A stretch of DNA of 64,000 bases from CAVSEK01 sp963726975 (GCA_963726975.1 CAVSEK010000004.1:124001-188000), one strand, 5' to 3'; shown: positions 9,310 to 17,297, counted from the first letter of the stretch. Made by a program: numbers and translations. The notes: generated from the letters alone by a model not told the origin.

Positions 9310-10326
9310 TCAGCAGCCGACCGGCTGCCGTCCCTCCCGCACCGCGGCGAGCGCCTCCAGGGCGTCGGGCAGCGACCCGACCTCCGCCAGGGTCAGCCCG
9401 TCCGGGCGGCTCGACGCCGCGTCGGCGCAGTTCTGCGCCGGCACGAGGAAGACCGTCGCGCCCTTGTCGCGGGCCGCGACGAGCTTCTGCTGGATCCCGC
9501 CGATCGGCAGGACCCCGCCCTCGGGCGTGATCTCGCCGGTGCCGGCGACGAAGCGCCCGCCGTTGAGCGGGCCCGGCTGCAGCTTGTCGATGATGCCGAG
9601 GGCGAACATCAGGCCGGCGCTGGGGCCGCCGACGTCCATGAGCGAGATGTCGACCGTGAAGGGGTAGACGACGCGGGTCCCGACGCCGACGACGGCCCGC
9701 GCCGGGGTCTCCCCCGAGGACGTCGTGGCGAGGGTGGTCTCGCGGGTCGCCCCGCCCCGGACGTACTCCAGGGTCACGGTGGCGCCCGGCGCCCGGTCCG
9801 AGACGAGGGTGCGCAGCTGCGCGGCCCCGGTCACGGCCGTGCCGTCGACGCGGGTGAGGACGTCGTCGGGCTGCAGCTGGCCCTGCGCCGGGCTGCCCTC
9901 GGCGACCGAGGCCACCGCGACCTGCACCGGGATGCCGAGCTGGGCCAGCGCGGCGCTGGTGGCGGCGTCCTGCGAGGCGGTCATCTGCTGCGCGTTCTCG
10001 GCGTCGACCTGCTTGTCGGTCTTGCCGGGCGGGAAGACGAGCTCGCGCGGGACGACCGCCTGGCTGCGGTCGAACCACCCCAGGAGGGCCTGCCCGAGGG
10101 TCAGGCGGCTGCGCACCCCGACGGTGACGAGGTCCAGGTGCCCCTCGGTCGGGAACGTCTCACGGCCGGAGATGGTGATGACCGGCCGCCCGCCGGAGCT
10201 GCCGAGGGTGTCGAAGGTCGGCCCCGGGCCGAGCGAGACGTACGGGACGCTGGCGAAGACGGCGGCGAACAGCAGCACGACCGCGAGCACCCCCGACGTG
10301 AGGAGGGTCCCGGAGCGCCGCGTCAC
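9310..10326 (-). CDS. PDZ domain, Lon-like (S16) membrane protease, YlbL type
   Basis: A 338-residue protein with one N-terminal membrane anchor (residues 10-28), a PDZ domain around residues 125-200 (SPAQGQLQPDDVLTRVDG) and a C-terminal Lon-type protease domain. The catalytic dyad is Ser236 in GGPSAGLMF and Lys281 in GGIQQKLVAARDKG, spaced as in Lon. It is expected to face the outside of the membrane and degrade selected proteins; the M. tuberculosis counterpart is Rv3194c. The GTG start has TAGCGT (10333-10338) six bases upstream and no Shine-Dalgarno sequence, suggesting a leaderless message. It follows the 83-aa membrane protein gene closely on the same strand. Confidence 0.9.
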   Translation of the reverse strand: MTRRSGTLLTSGVLAVVLLFAAVFASVPYVSLGPGPTFDTLGSSGGRPVITISGRETFPTEGHLDLVTVGVRSRLTLGQALLGWFDRSQAVVPRELVFPPGKTDKQVDAENAQQMTASQDAATSAALAQLGIPVQVAVASVAEGSPAQGQLQPDDVLTRVDGTAVTGAAQLRTLVSDRAPGATVTLEYVRGGATRETTLATTSSGETPARAVVGVGTRVVYPFTVDISLMDVGGPSAGLMFALGIIDKLQPGPLNGGRFVAGTGEITPEGGVLPIGGIQQKLVAARDKGATVFLVPAQNCADAASSRPDGLTLAEVGSLPDALEALAAVREGRQPVGC

Positions 10327-10335
10327 CGGCCCACG

Positions 10336-10587
10336 CTAACCGGCGGGACCGCGGTCGGCCCGCCGCGCGTCACCGGCCGTCGTCGTCCCGTCGTCGTCCC
10401 GTCGCGGGGCCGGCGCGCCGGGCGGCGGCGAGGCCAGCGCGCTGCGGAACCGCTCGTACGCCGCCACCGACTCGGTCGCCTCCCCCGGCCCGCGGGCGCG
10501 ACCGGCCCACGCGTTCCACGCGACCGCGGCCAGGGTCGCGGCGGGGACGGGCAGGAGCCACAGCAGCCAGCTCGGCAGCCCCAGCAC
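10336..10587 (-). CDS. Small single-pass membrane protein
   Basis: An 83-residue protein with one N-terminal hydrophobic segment (SWLLWLLPVPAATLAAVAWNAW) and a charged Arg/Asp-rich cytoplasmic tail. The segment AYERFRSAL looks like a conserved amphipathic helix. I do not recognise a function. It lies between moaE and the PDZ protease gene on the same strand, and its stop codon overlaps the -10 box of the protease gene, so the two may be partly co-transcribed. Confidence 0.7.
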   Translation of the reverse strand: MLGLPSWLLWLLPVPAATLAAVAWNAWAGRARGPGEATESVAAYERFRSALASPPPGAPAPRRDDDGTTTAGDARRADRGPAG

Positions 10588-10645
10588 GGCACCTCCTCCG
10601 CCGGCGACCCCTCCGGGTGCCGGTGCCGCCGAGCCTAGGACCTGC

Positions 10646-11074
10646 TCAGGGCGTGCCGACCCACTCCTCGTCGCCCTCGCGGAAGACCTGCCGCTTCCAC
10701 ACGGGCACGGTCGCCTTGAGGTCGTCGATGAGCCGCCGGGCGGCCTCGAACGCCTCGCCGCGGTGCGCGGCCGAGGCGGCGACGACCACGGCGACCTCGC
10801 CGACCTGGAGCAGGCCGGTGCGGTGGACGGCGGCCAGCCCGATCACGGGCAGGTCGTCGGCGACGGCCTGCGCGACCCGCTCGAGCGCGGCGGGCGCGTC
10901 GGGGTGCGCGACGTACTCCAGCTCGCGGACGTCGCGGCCGCCGTCGGAGTCGCGCACGACGCCGGTGAAGGACACGACGCCACCCGCGGCGGGGTCGTCC
11001 ACGGCGGCGAGCACCTCGTCGACCTGCAGGGGGGTGTCGCGCAGCGCGAGCAGGCGCAGGACGGGGCCGGTCAC
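10646..11074 (-). CDS. moaE: Molybdopterin synthase catalytic subunit MoaE
   Basis: The 142-residue protein is full length for MoaE. Recognisable blocks are GGVVSFTGVVRD near residue 35, LEYVAHPDAP, VHRTGLLQVGEVAVVVAASAAHR and the C-terminal active-site segment KATVPVWKRQVFREGDEEWVG, which carries the two conserved lysines. MoaE joins MoaD to transfer sulfur to precursor Z in molybdenum-cofactor synthesis. No other moa gene is in the window, although MoeZ, which activates MoaD-type carriers, is encoded at 44.9-46.1 kb. The GTG start has TACGCT (11081-11086) six bases upstream. Confidence 0.93.
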   Translation of the reverse strand: MTGPVLRLLALRDTPLQVDEVLAAVDDPAAGGVVSFTGVVRDSDGGRDVRELEYVAHPDAPAALERVAQAVADDLPVIGLAAVHRTGLLQVGEVAVVVAASAAHRGEAFEAARRLIDDLKATVPVWKRQVFREGDEEWVGTP

Positions 11075-11122
11075 GGCGCGAGCGTAGGTCGCGCGGCGGG
11101 GCGGGCGCCGCCGGTGCGGCGA

Positions 11123-11128
11123 TAGCGT
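11123..11128 (+). promoter_or_regulatory. Probable -10 box upstream of the DUF2342 gene
   Basis: TAGCGT lies six bases before an ATG at 11135. That ATG opens a seven-codon frame (11135-11158) overlapping the assigned start at 11155. Confidence 0.5.
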
Positions 11129-11154
11129 GGACCCATGACCAGCGCGAGCCCGCG

Positions 11155-12564
11155 ATGACCCGCCCGCCGTTCGGCTTCGGGCCGGCCGACCGGCCCGAGG
11201 AGCCGGAGGGCGACCCGTTCGGCCTGTCGGCGATGTTCGGCGGTGGTGACGTCTTCGCCACGCTCAGCCGGCTGATGTCCTGGAGCGGCGGCCCCGTGAA
11301 CTGGGACCTCGCCACGCAGGTCGCCGAGGCCGCCGCGCGCGAGGGCGACCGGCCGGTCACCGAGCAGGAGGCGGCCGAGGTCGCCGACGCCTGCCGCCTG
11401 GCCGACGTGTGGCTCGACCCGGTGACGACGCTGCCGGCGCACGGCGCGCAGGCGCGGGCGTGGACGCGGACGGGCTGGCTGAGCTCGACGCTGCCGGCCT
11501 GGCGCCAGCTCGTCGACCCGGTCGCGGGCCGCGTCGTCGCGGCGATGGGCGGCGCGCTGGAGCAGGGGCTCAGCAGCGGGCTGCTGGGCGAGGGCGGCGG
11601 GCTGCCCGAGGGGCTCCCGCCTGAGGTCGCCGGGCTGCTCGGCGGGCTCGGCGGCGGGCCGGGCGGGCTGGGCGGTGCCGACCTGGGCGGGGCGCTGCGC
11701 GGCGTCATGGCGCAGGTCGGCGGCATGGTGTTCGGCGCGCAGGTCGGCCAGGCCCTCGGCGCGCTGGCCGGCGAGGTGCTCGGCGCGACCGACGTCGGGC
11801 TCCCGCTCGGCGACGCCGGCCGCGCGGCCCTGCTGCCGGCCAACGTCGCGGCCTTCGGCGAGGGGCTGGAGGTGCCGCTGGACGAGGTCCGCCTCTACCT
11901 GGCGCTGCGCGAGGCGGCGCACCAGCGCCTGTTCGCCTCGGTGCCGTGGCTGCGGGCGCACCTCTACGACGCTGTCGACGCGTACGCCCGGGGCATCCAG
12001 GTCGACCCGGCGGCCATCGAGCGGGCGGTCGGCTCCTTCGACCCGTCGGACCCGGAGAGCCTGCAGCGGGCGATGGGCGAGGGGATGTTCGACCTGGCTC
12101 CGACGCCGGCGCAGCAGGCCGCGCTCGACCGGCTCGAGACCGCCCTCGCGCTCGTCGAGGGCTGGGTCGACGCGGTCGTGCAGGACGCCGCGACGAGCCT
12201 GCCGTCGGCGGTGCCGCTGCGCGAGACCGTGCGGCGCCGCCGGGCCACGGGCGGGCCGGCGGAGCAGACGTTCGCGGCGCTGGTGGGGCTGCAGCTGCGC
12301 CCGCGGCGACTGCGCGAGGCGGCCGAGCTGTGGGCGGCCGTCGCCGGGGCGCGCGGGGCGGAGGGCCGCGACGCGCTCTGGGCGCACCCCGACCTGCTGC
12401 CGGGGCCGAGCGACCTCGACGACCCCGCGGCGTTCGTCGGCACCGGCGGCACCGACTGGGACGCCGGGCTCGCCGCGCTCGACAAGGACCTCGACGGCGA
12501 GCTCGACGACGACGCCCGCGGGTCGGGCGAGGACGGGGCCGACGGCGAGGTGCCCGAGGGCTGA
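11155..12564 (+). CDS. Zinc-dependent metalloprotease-like protein (DUF2342)
   Basis: A 469-residue soluble protein. It has a Gly/Leu-rich middle (about residues 135-185), a following GMVFGAQVGQALGALAGEVLG segment and the family motif REAAHQRLFASVPWL, with a later EGWVDAVV block; together these resemble a variant zinc-binding site. It belongs to the DUF2342 family, annotated as zinc-dependent metalloprotease or hydrolase (M. tuberculosis Rv3195); activity is unproven. The tail is acidic. No Shine-Dalgarno sequence precedes the ATG at 11155. The probable transcription start is at the ATG at 11135, which opens a seven-codon frame whose TGA overlaps this ATG, so either translational coupling or a one-base indel moves the true start. 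Confidence 0.85.
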   Translation: MTRPPFGFGPADRPEEPEGDPFGLSAMFGGGDVFATLSRLMSWSGGPVNWDLATQVAEAAAREGDRPVTEQEAAEVADACRLADVWLDPVTTLPAHGAQARAWTRTGWLSSTLPAWRQLVDPVAGRVVAAMGGALEQGLSSGLLGEGGGLPEGLPPEVAGLLGGLGGGPGGLGGADLGGALRGVMAQVGGMVFGAQVGQALGALAGEVLGATDVGLPLGDAGRAALLPANVAAFGEGLEVPLDEVRLYLALREAAHQRLFASVPWLRAHLYDAVDAYARGIQVDPAAIERAVGSFDPSDPESLQRAMGEGMFDLAPTPAQQAALDRLETALALVEGWVDAVVQDAATSLPSAVPLRETVRRRRATGGPAEQTFAALVGLQLRPRRLREAAELWAAVAGARGAEGRDALWAHPDLLPGPSDLDDPAAFVGTGGTDWDAGLAALDKDLDGELDDDARGSGEDGADGEVPEG

Positions 12565-12881
12565 GCCCGGCGGGGAGCGACCGGTCCGCGGGCACAGGCC
12601 CGTGCGGGCGTCCCCGCAGGTGACGGACCCTTCCTCCGGTCCCGGGGCCGCCCCTCCACAGCGCCGCGCACCGCTCGTCCACAGAACCGCGCCGGGTGCT
12701 CCCCACCTCGTCCCCAGGCCCGTCCACAGGCCTGGTCGACGCGCGTTGACCGGCGGGGCCCGGGCTGCCTAACGTCGGTCGCGACGGAGCCTCCGGGCCC
12801 CGGGGCCGCGCGCAAGGGGAAGGCGAGCGGACCCGGGGGCCGGGGGCTCCGCTGTGCCGGGGGCGGCCGAACAGCGCCGGC
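12565..12881. other. Intergenic region with GTCCACA-like motifs
   Basis: No gene is visible between the converging DUF2342 and crotonase genes. The stretch holds three TCCACAG motifs in one orientation (about 12655, 12678 and 12723), loosely like actinobacterial DnaA boxes, and one arm of a 19-bp inverted repeat (see 12655 and 14138). Confidence 0.5.
12655..12673 (+). repeat. 19-bp inverted repeat, left copy
   Basis: An exact 19-base match to the reverse complement of 14138-14156. The two copies flank the crotonase and DUF5679 genes. Confidence 0.7.
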
Positions 12882-13682
12882 TCAGCGGCCGGTGAACTCC
12901 GCCCGCCGCTTCTCGGCCCGCGCCCTGAGCCCCTCCTGCAGGTCCTGGGTCGCGAGCGTCAGCGGCTGCACGACCGACTCCCACTGCAGCGCGTCGGCGA
13001 ACGTGGCGTGGCCGCCGCGCGCGAGCGCGACCTTGTGCAGCCGCTGCGCGACCGGCGCGCCGGAGGCGACCATGCGGGCCCGCTCCATCGTCTTGTCGAG
13101 CAGCTCGTCGTCGGCGAAGACCTCGGTGGCGAGCCCGAGCCGGACCATCTCGTCGGCGTCGCACACCCGGCCGGTCAGCAGCAGCTCGCGGGCCGCGGCG
13201 AGGCCGACGACCTCGGGCAGCAGCCAGGTGCTGGCCATCCCGGCGTGCATGCCCAGCTGCGCGAACGGCACGGTGAACTTCGCGGAGGCGCCGGCGTAGC
13301 GGATGTCGCAGGACAGCGCCATGATCCCGCCGGCACCGACGGCCGCGCCGTTCACCGCCGCGATCGAGGGCACGTCGAGGGCTCCCAGCGACAGCCACGT
13401 CTCGTAGAAGGGCAGCATGCGGTCGCGCAGCTGGTCGACCGTCGCGTCGGGCTCGGAGGCGAGCCAGCCGACGTCGCCGCCCGCGCAGAAGGCCTTGCCG
13501 GCGCCGGTCACCACCACGCAGCGGACGCTGCGGTCGCGGCGCAGCGACTCCACGGTCTCGGCCCACGCCGCGGTGAGCTCGTCCTTCATCGCGTTGCGGA
13601 CGTCCGGCAGGTCCAGCGTCAGCACGACGGTGCCCGCATCGGGGCCGGAGGTCGAGCGCTCCACGCGCAGGGGTCCGGTCAC
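12882..13682 (-). CDS. Crotonase (enoyl-CoA hydratase/isomerase) family protein
   Basis: A 266-residue protein of normal crotonase length. The oxyanion-hole segments are present: VTGAGKAFCAGGDVG near residue 60 and NGAAVGAGGIMALSCDIRYA near 110. The two glutamates that perform hydration in classical enoyl-CoA hydratase appear replaced, by Ile in the second segment and by Phe in FTVPFAQLGMHAG. Hydratase activity is therefore doubtful, and an isomerase, thioesterase or other crotonase reaction is more likely. The GTG start has GAAGGAG about five bases upstream. The gene stands alone, divergent from the DUF5679 gene. Confidence 0.85.
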   Translation of the reverse strand: MTGPLRVERSTSGPDAGTVVLTLDLPDVRNAMKDELTAAWAETVESLRRDRSVRCVVVTGAGKAFCAGGDVGWLASEPDATVDQLRDRMLPFYETWLSLGALDVPSIAAVNGAAVGAGGIMALSCDIRYAGASAKFTVPFAQLGMHAGMASTWLLPEVVGLAAARELLLTGRVCDADEMVRLGLATEVFADDELLDKTMERARMVASGAPVAQRLHKVALARGGHATFADALQWESVVQPLTLATQDLQEGLRARAEKRRAEFTGR

Positions 13683-13893
13683 GGCTGCTCCTTCGTCCGG
13701 GGGTGGCGCCGCGGCGACCGTACGAGAGGCGACCGCCCCGAGCGCGGACGGGGCGGCGCGACACGCTCAGCGCGCCCGTTCTCGCGTGCGGCCGCAGGCG
13801 GTCCCCCTGCCGCTACCCTGATCACCGGAGCGCGCGCCGACCGGTGCGCCGGAGCGGCCGGGGCGAGCCCCGTCGACGACAAGGAGGCCCCCG

Positions 13894-14046
13894 ATGGCCG
13901 AGACCTACAACGGCTACTGCGTGAAGTGCAAGGAGAAGCGCGACTTCGACGGCGAGGTCAAGGTGAGCGAGTCCGGTCGGCGCATGGCCCAGGGCCCCTG
14001 CCCCGTCTGCGGCACCAAGATGAACCGGATCCTCGGCAAGGCCTGA
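13894..14046 (+). CDS. DUF5679 small zinc-ribbon-like protein
   Basis: A 50-residue protein with two CxxC pairs (CVKC near residue 9 and CPVC near residue 36) and many Lys/Arg residues, consistent with a zinc ribbon. It matches the actinobacterial DUF5679 family, whose role is unknown; nucleic-acid or ribosome binding is a guess from charge. An excellent Shine-Dalgarno sequence (AAGGAGG, 13881-13887) supports the ATG. A strong terminator follows within 20 bases, so it is likely transcribed alone. Confidence 0.8.
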   Translation: MAETYNGYCVKCKEKRDFDGEVKVSESGRRMAQGPCPVCGTKMNRILGKA

Positions 14047-14064
14047 CGCACTCCCGCACGTCGC

Positions 14065-14102
14065 CCGGAGGGCGGCTCCCCGCACGGGGGGCCGCCCTCC
14101 GG
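14065..14102 (+). terminator. Rho-independent-type terminator of the DUF5679 gene
   Basis: Arms 14065-14076 and 14091-14102 pair over 12 bp, and the inner CCCC/GGGG extends the stem. No T-run follows, as is usual in such genomes. Confidence 0.8.
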
Positions 14103-14137
14103 CGCGTCCGGGGTGTGGACGTCCGCGGCGCTGTGGA

Positions 14138-14156
14138 CGGTGCGCGGCGCTGTGGA
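14138..14156 (-). repeat. 19-bp inverted repeat, right copy
   Basis: Reverse complement of 12655-12673. It lies among three TGTGGACG motifs (14113-14158) just before the ThiF-like gene. Confidence 0.7.
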
Positions 14157-14218
14157 CGGCGACCCGCCGCGCCGCCGGGCGGTGCGACGCTCGCCCGGTC
14201 CCGCCCGAGGAGGTGCCC

Positions 14219-15256
14219 GTGCGACCCGTCCTGTCCCCCGCCGCGTCCCGGCTGTGGCGCGACCCGCAGACCCTGCAGCTCGGCCGCGGCGGGGCCACCG
14301 CCGTCGTGCTCGCCGGGCTCGAGGAGTCCGACCGCCGCCTGCTGGCCCTGCTCGACGGCACCCGCGACCGCGGGCAGGTCGAGCAGGACGCCGCCGCGCA
14401 GGGCTGCCCGCCGCACCGGTCCCGCGAGCTGATGGCCCTGCTCGGCGGTGCCGGGGTGCTCGTCGACGCGGCCGCCCGGTGGCCGGCCCGGCTGCCCGTC
14501 GACGAGCGCGACCGGCTCGCGCCCGACGTCGCCTCGCTGCACCTGCTGCACCGCGGCGAGGGGCTGTCGGTGCTGGAGCGCCGCGACGCCGCGAGCGTCC
14601 TCGTGCTCGGCGCCGGCCGGGTCGGCGCGCCGCTGGCCGGGCTGCTCGCCGCCGCGGGCGTCGGCTCGGTCGACCTGCAGGACGACGGGCCGGCTCGCCG
14701 CGGCGACGCCGCGGTCGGCGGGCTGCTGCCGCACGACGCCGGTCGGCGCCGGTCCGAGGCCGCCCGCGAGCGGCTCGCCGCGGTCGCACCGACCACCCGG
14801 TCCGGCCCGGTGCCCCGGCCCGACCTCGTCGTCGTCGCTCCCGTCGGCGCTCGCGACGACGTCGACGTGCGGCTGCTGCAGCGCCAGGGGCTGACCCACC
14901 TGCTCGCCGAGGTGCGGGACACGGTCGGGGTGGTCGGGCCGCTCGTCGTCCCCGGCGCGAGCCCCTGCCTGCGCTGCCTGGACCTCGCCCGCACCGACGC
15001 CGACCCCGACTGGCCCGCCCTCGCCGTGCAGCTCGGACGGCCGGCCCGCAGCCCGGCCGCCTGCGACGCCGTCCTCGCCGCCGCCGTCGCGGCGCAGGCC
15101 GCGCAGCAGGCCCTCGCGCGGCTCGACGGCGCGAGCCCGGCCGCGCTCGGCGGCACGCTGGAGCTCGCGCTGCCCGACTGGCGCTGGCGGCGGCGGGCCT
15201 GGGTGCCGCACCCGGCGTGCGAGTGCCGCTGGCAGACCGCCGTGACCGCCGCCTGA
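14219..15256 (+). CDS. ThiF-like protein with RRE-like N-terminus (TOMM leader-binding type)
   Basis: A 345-residue protein. The first 90 residues (LWRDPQTLQLG, LAGLEESDRRLLALLDG) resemble a PqqD/RRE-like winged helix. A Rossmann core follows with SVLVLGAGRVGAPLAGLLAAAGVG near residue 125. Cysteine pairs CLRC and CEC near the C-terminus probably bind zinc, as in E1-like enzymes. The family is usually annotated as TOMM-precursor leader-peptide-binding or ThiF protein. No YcaO or precursor peptide gene is visible here, so a RiPP role is unproven. The GTG at 14219 is preferred over 14213 because GAGGAGG (14207-14213) lies five bases before it. Confidence 0.75.
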   Translation: MRPVLSPAASRLWRDPQTLQLGRGGATAVVLAGLEESDRRLLALLDGTRDRGQVEQDAAAQGCPPHRSRELMALLGGAGVLVDAAARWPARLPVDERDRLAPDVASLHLLHRGEGLSVLERRDAASVLVLGAGRVGAPLAGLLAAAGVGSVDLQDDGPARRGDAAVGGLLPHDAGRRRSEAARERLAAVAPTTRSGPVPRPDLVVVAPVGARDDVDVRLLQRQGLTHLLAEVRDTVGVVGPLVVPGASPCLRCLDLARTDADPDWPALAVQLGRPARSPAACDAVLAAAVAAQAAQQALARLDGASPAALGGTLELALPDWRWRRRAWVPHPACECRWQTAVTAA

Positions 15257-15301
15257 CCCGCCGCCTGACCCGCCGCCTGACCCGCCGCCTGACCCGCCGC
15301 A
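15243..15301. repeat. Tandem 12-bp repeat carrying in-frame stop codons
   Basis: Four units of tgacccgccgcc (the last ends in a) start exactly at the stop codon of the ThiF-like gene. Because the unit is 12 bp, TGA recurs in the same frame at 15254, 15266, 15278 and 15290. Confidence 0.85.
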
Positions 15302-15368
15302 GCGGCGCGCTCCCCCGGGCAGGGGTGTCCGGCGCGCGCCCCGCCCGTCCGGCGAGCAGACTGACCCC

Positions 15369-16802
15369 GTGCCCGACATCCCCCGCCGCGCCGTCGCGCG
15401 CTCGGCCAAGCTCGCCACCCTGCCGCTGGGCGTCGCCGGCCGCGCGACGCTCGGGCTGGGCAAGCGGCTGGGCGGCAAGCCGGCCGAGGCCGTCGCGCTC
15501 GAGCTGCAGCAGCGCACGGCCGAGCAGCTGTTCCAGGTGCTCGGGCAGCTCAAGGGCGGTGCCATGAAGATGGGCCAGGCGCTCAGCGTCTTCGAGGCCG
15601 CGCTGCCCGAGGAGGTCGCCGCCCCCTACCGGGCCGCGCTCACCAAGCTGCAGGAGGCGGCGCCGCCGCTGCCGACCGCCACCGTCCACCGGGTGCTCGA
15701 CGACGAGCTCGGCCGCGACTGGCGCGGCTTCTTCCGCAGCTTCGAGGACACCCCCTCGGCCGCCGCGAGCATCGGGCAGGTCCACCGGGCGGTCTGGGCC
15801 GACGGGCGCGCGGTCGCCGTCAAGGTGCAGTACCCCGGCGCCGGGCCCGCGCTGCTCGGCGACCTCAAGCAGCTCGGCCGGCTGGCCCGGGTCTTCAGCG
15901 CCATGACCCCCGGGCTCGACGTCAAGCCGCTGCTCGCCGAGCTCACCGCGCGGGTCGCCGAGGAGCTCGACTACCGCCTGGAGGCCGAGGCCCAGGCGAC
16001 CTTCGCGCTCGCGTACGACGGCGACCCCGAGATCAAGGTGCCGGAGGTGCTCACCGGCTCGGAGCGGGTCCTCGTCACCGAGTGGCTCGACGGGACACCG
16101 CTGTCGGCGGTCGTGCGCGACGGCACGCCCGGGCAGCGCGACCGCGCGGCCCTGCTGCTGGCGCGCTTCCTGTTCAGCGGACCGGTGCTGGCCGGGCTGC
16201 TGCACGCCGACCCCCACCCCGGCAACTTCCGGCTGCTCGAGGACGGTCGGCTCGGCGTCCTCGACTTCGGGGCGGTCAACCGACTGCCCGACGGGTCGCC
16301 GGAGCCGATCGGCCGGCTCGCCCGGCTCGCCCTGGCGGGCGAGGCCGAGCAGGTGCTCGCCGCGCTGCGGGAGGAGGGCTTCGTCAAGCCCGGGATCTCG
16401 GTCGACGCCGCCGAGGTCCTCGACTACCTGCTGCCGCTGCTCGCCCCGGTCGCCGAGCCGCGCTTCCGCTTCACCCGCGAGTGGCTGCGCGCGCAGGCGC
16501 TGCGCCTGGGCGACCCGCGCTCGCCCGCGGCCCAGCTCGGCCGCCAGCTCAACCTGCCGCCGGCCTACCTGCTCATCCACCGGGTCACCCTCGGGACGAT
16601 CGGCGTGCTGTGCCAGCTCGCCGGCGAGGCGCCGTTCCGCGAGGAGATGATGCGCTGGCAGCCCGGCTTCGCCGAGCCCGGGAGCGACCTCGCCCGTCAG
16701 GCCGCCGACGCGGGCGGGCGCCGCGTCGAGACGCCGTCGGTGCCCACGCCCGAGCAGACCGCCGTCGTGCTGCCGCCGCCGGACGACACCGTCCTGGCCT
16801 GA
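15369..16802 (+). CDS. ABC1/AarF (UbiB-like) family atypical kinase
   Basis: A 477-residue protein with the full UbiB-family signature: the KxGQ motif in GGAMKMGQALS, the Ala-rich nucleotide loop AAASIGQVHRA, the lysine in VAVKVQYPG, the catalytic segment HADPHPGNF and the metal-binding DFG. Members are atypical ATPase/kinases linked to quinone or lipid metabolism. The M. tuberculosis neighbour of whiB7, Rv3197, belongs to this family and has been linked to macrolide resistance, which makes the position meaningful. The GTG start has CAGACT six bases upstream, suggesting a leaderless transcript. Confidence 0.9.
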   Translation: MPDIPRRAVARSAKLATLPLGVAGRATLGLGKRLGGKPAEAVALELQQRTAEQLFQVLGQLKGGAMKMGQALSVFEAALPEEVAAPYRAALTKLQEAAPPLPTATVHRVLDDELGRDWRGFFRSFEDTPSAAASIGQVHRAVWADGRAVAVKVQYPGAGPALLGDLKQLGRLARVFSAMTPGLDVKPLLAELTARVAEELDYRLEAEAQATFALAYDGDPEIKVPEVLTGSERVLVTEWLDGTPLSAVVRDGTPGQRDRAALLLARFLFSGPVLAGLLHADPHPGNFRLLEDGRLGVLDFGAVNRLPDGSPEPIGRLARLALAGEAEQVLAALREEGFVKPGISVDAAEVLDYLLPLLAPVAEPRFRFTREWLRAQALRLGDPRSPAAQLGRQLNLPPAYLLIHRVTLGTIGVLCQLAGEAPFREEMMRWQPGFAEPGSDLARQAADAGGRRVETPSVPTPEQTAVVLPPPDDTVLA

Positions 16803-16824
16803 GGGCGGGCTCGGCCCGGTCGGG

Positions 16825-16992
16825 TCACCACCACTGCTCGGCGAGCCGGCCCTCGATCGCCCGCACGTTCTCGCGCGTGCAGTCGTCGCACAGCAGCCGT
16901 ACGCCGCGCTCGTCCACCTCCCGCGACCACGTGAGCGGCGGCCGGGCCTCCTGGCGACCGCACCGCCCGCAGGTCGCCGGCCCGTCGCTCAC
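16825..16992 (-). CDS. Small two-CxxC zinc-finger-like protein
   Basis: A 55-residue protein with CGRC near residue 8 and CDDC near residue 38, spaced as a treble-clef or ribbon zinc site, ending in a Trp-Trp pair. I do not recognise a named family. Its GTG start overlaps the TGA of the upstream sigma-like gene (GTGA), so the two are translationally coupled and probably act together. It converges on the ABC1 kinase gene. Confidence 0.7.
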   Translation of the reverse strand: MSDGPATCGRCGRQEARPPLTWSREVDERGVRLLCDDCTRENVRAIEGRLAEQWW

Positions 16993-17297
16993 CGGTCGGC
17001 GGCGAGGTCGGCCAGCCCCTGCCGCAGCAGCTCCAGCCCCCGCTGGGCGAGCGCGTGCGCCTCGTCCGGCTCGAGCTCGACCTCCATCGCCGCCCCGACG
17101 GCCCCCTCGCCGTAGCCGACAGCAGCGACGACGGCCGTGCGCTCGGCCGGGGGGAGCGCGGCGAGCGCCTGCTGCAGCCGCTCGGCGAGCTCGGCCTCGG
17201 ACAGCGCCGCCTCGGGCGAGGCGGCCGCGCGGTCGCGGACGGCGTCGACGACGGCCGGCGGCAAGGGGCGGCAGCGGGGCGGGCGGGGGTCGGTCAC
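16989..17297 (-). CDS. Small sigma-factor region-4-like HTH protein
   Basis: A 102-residue helical protein. The segment LQQALAALPPAERTAVVAAV followed by VELEPDEAHALAQRGLELLRQGL resembles region 4 of ECF sigma factors, in which a helix-turn-helix contacts the -35 box, but there is no region 2. It could be a DNA-binding regulator or an anti-sigma-like partner; this is inference. GAGGAGG lies five bases before the GTG start. It is coupled to the downstream zinc-finger-like gene. Confidence 0.65.
   Translation of the reverse strand: MTDPRPPRCRPLPPAVVDAVRDRAAASPEAALSEAELAERLQQALAALPPAERTAVVAAVGYGEGAVGAAMEVELEPDEAHALAQRGLELLRQGLADLAADR

Noticed and set aside
3491..10078. A minus-strand open frame of more than 2,000 codons
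   Set aside because: Most of it is Arg/Ala/Pro-rich shadow of the kinase and protease genes; only the UPF0182 part is protein-like.
12650..12735. Replication origin
   Set aside because: The motifs only loosely match DnaA boxes, and no dnaA, dnaN or gyrase gene is nearby.
14219..15256. A complete RiPP biosynthesis cluster
   Set aside because: Only the RRE/ThiF-like protein is present; no YcaO, dehydrogenase or precursor peptide is visible.
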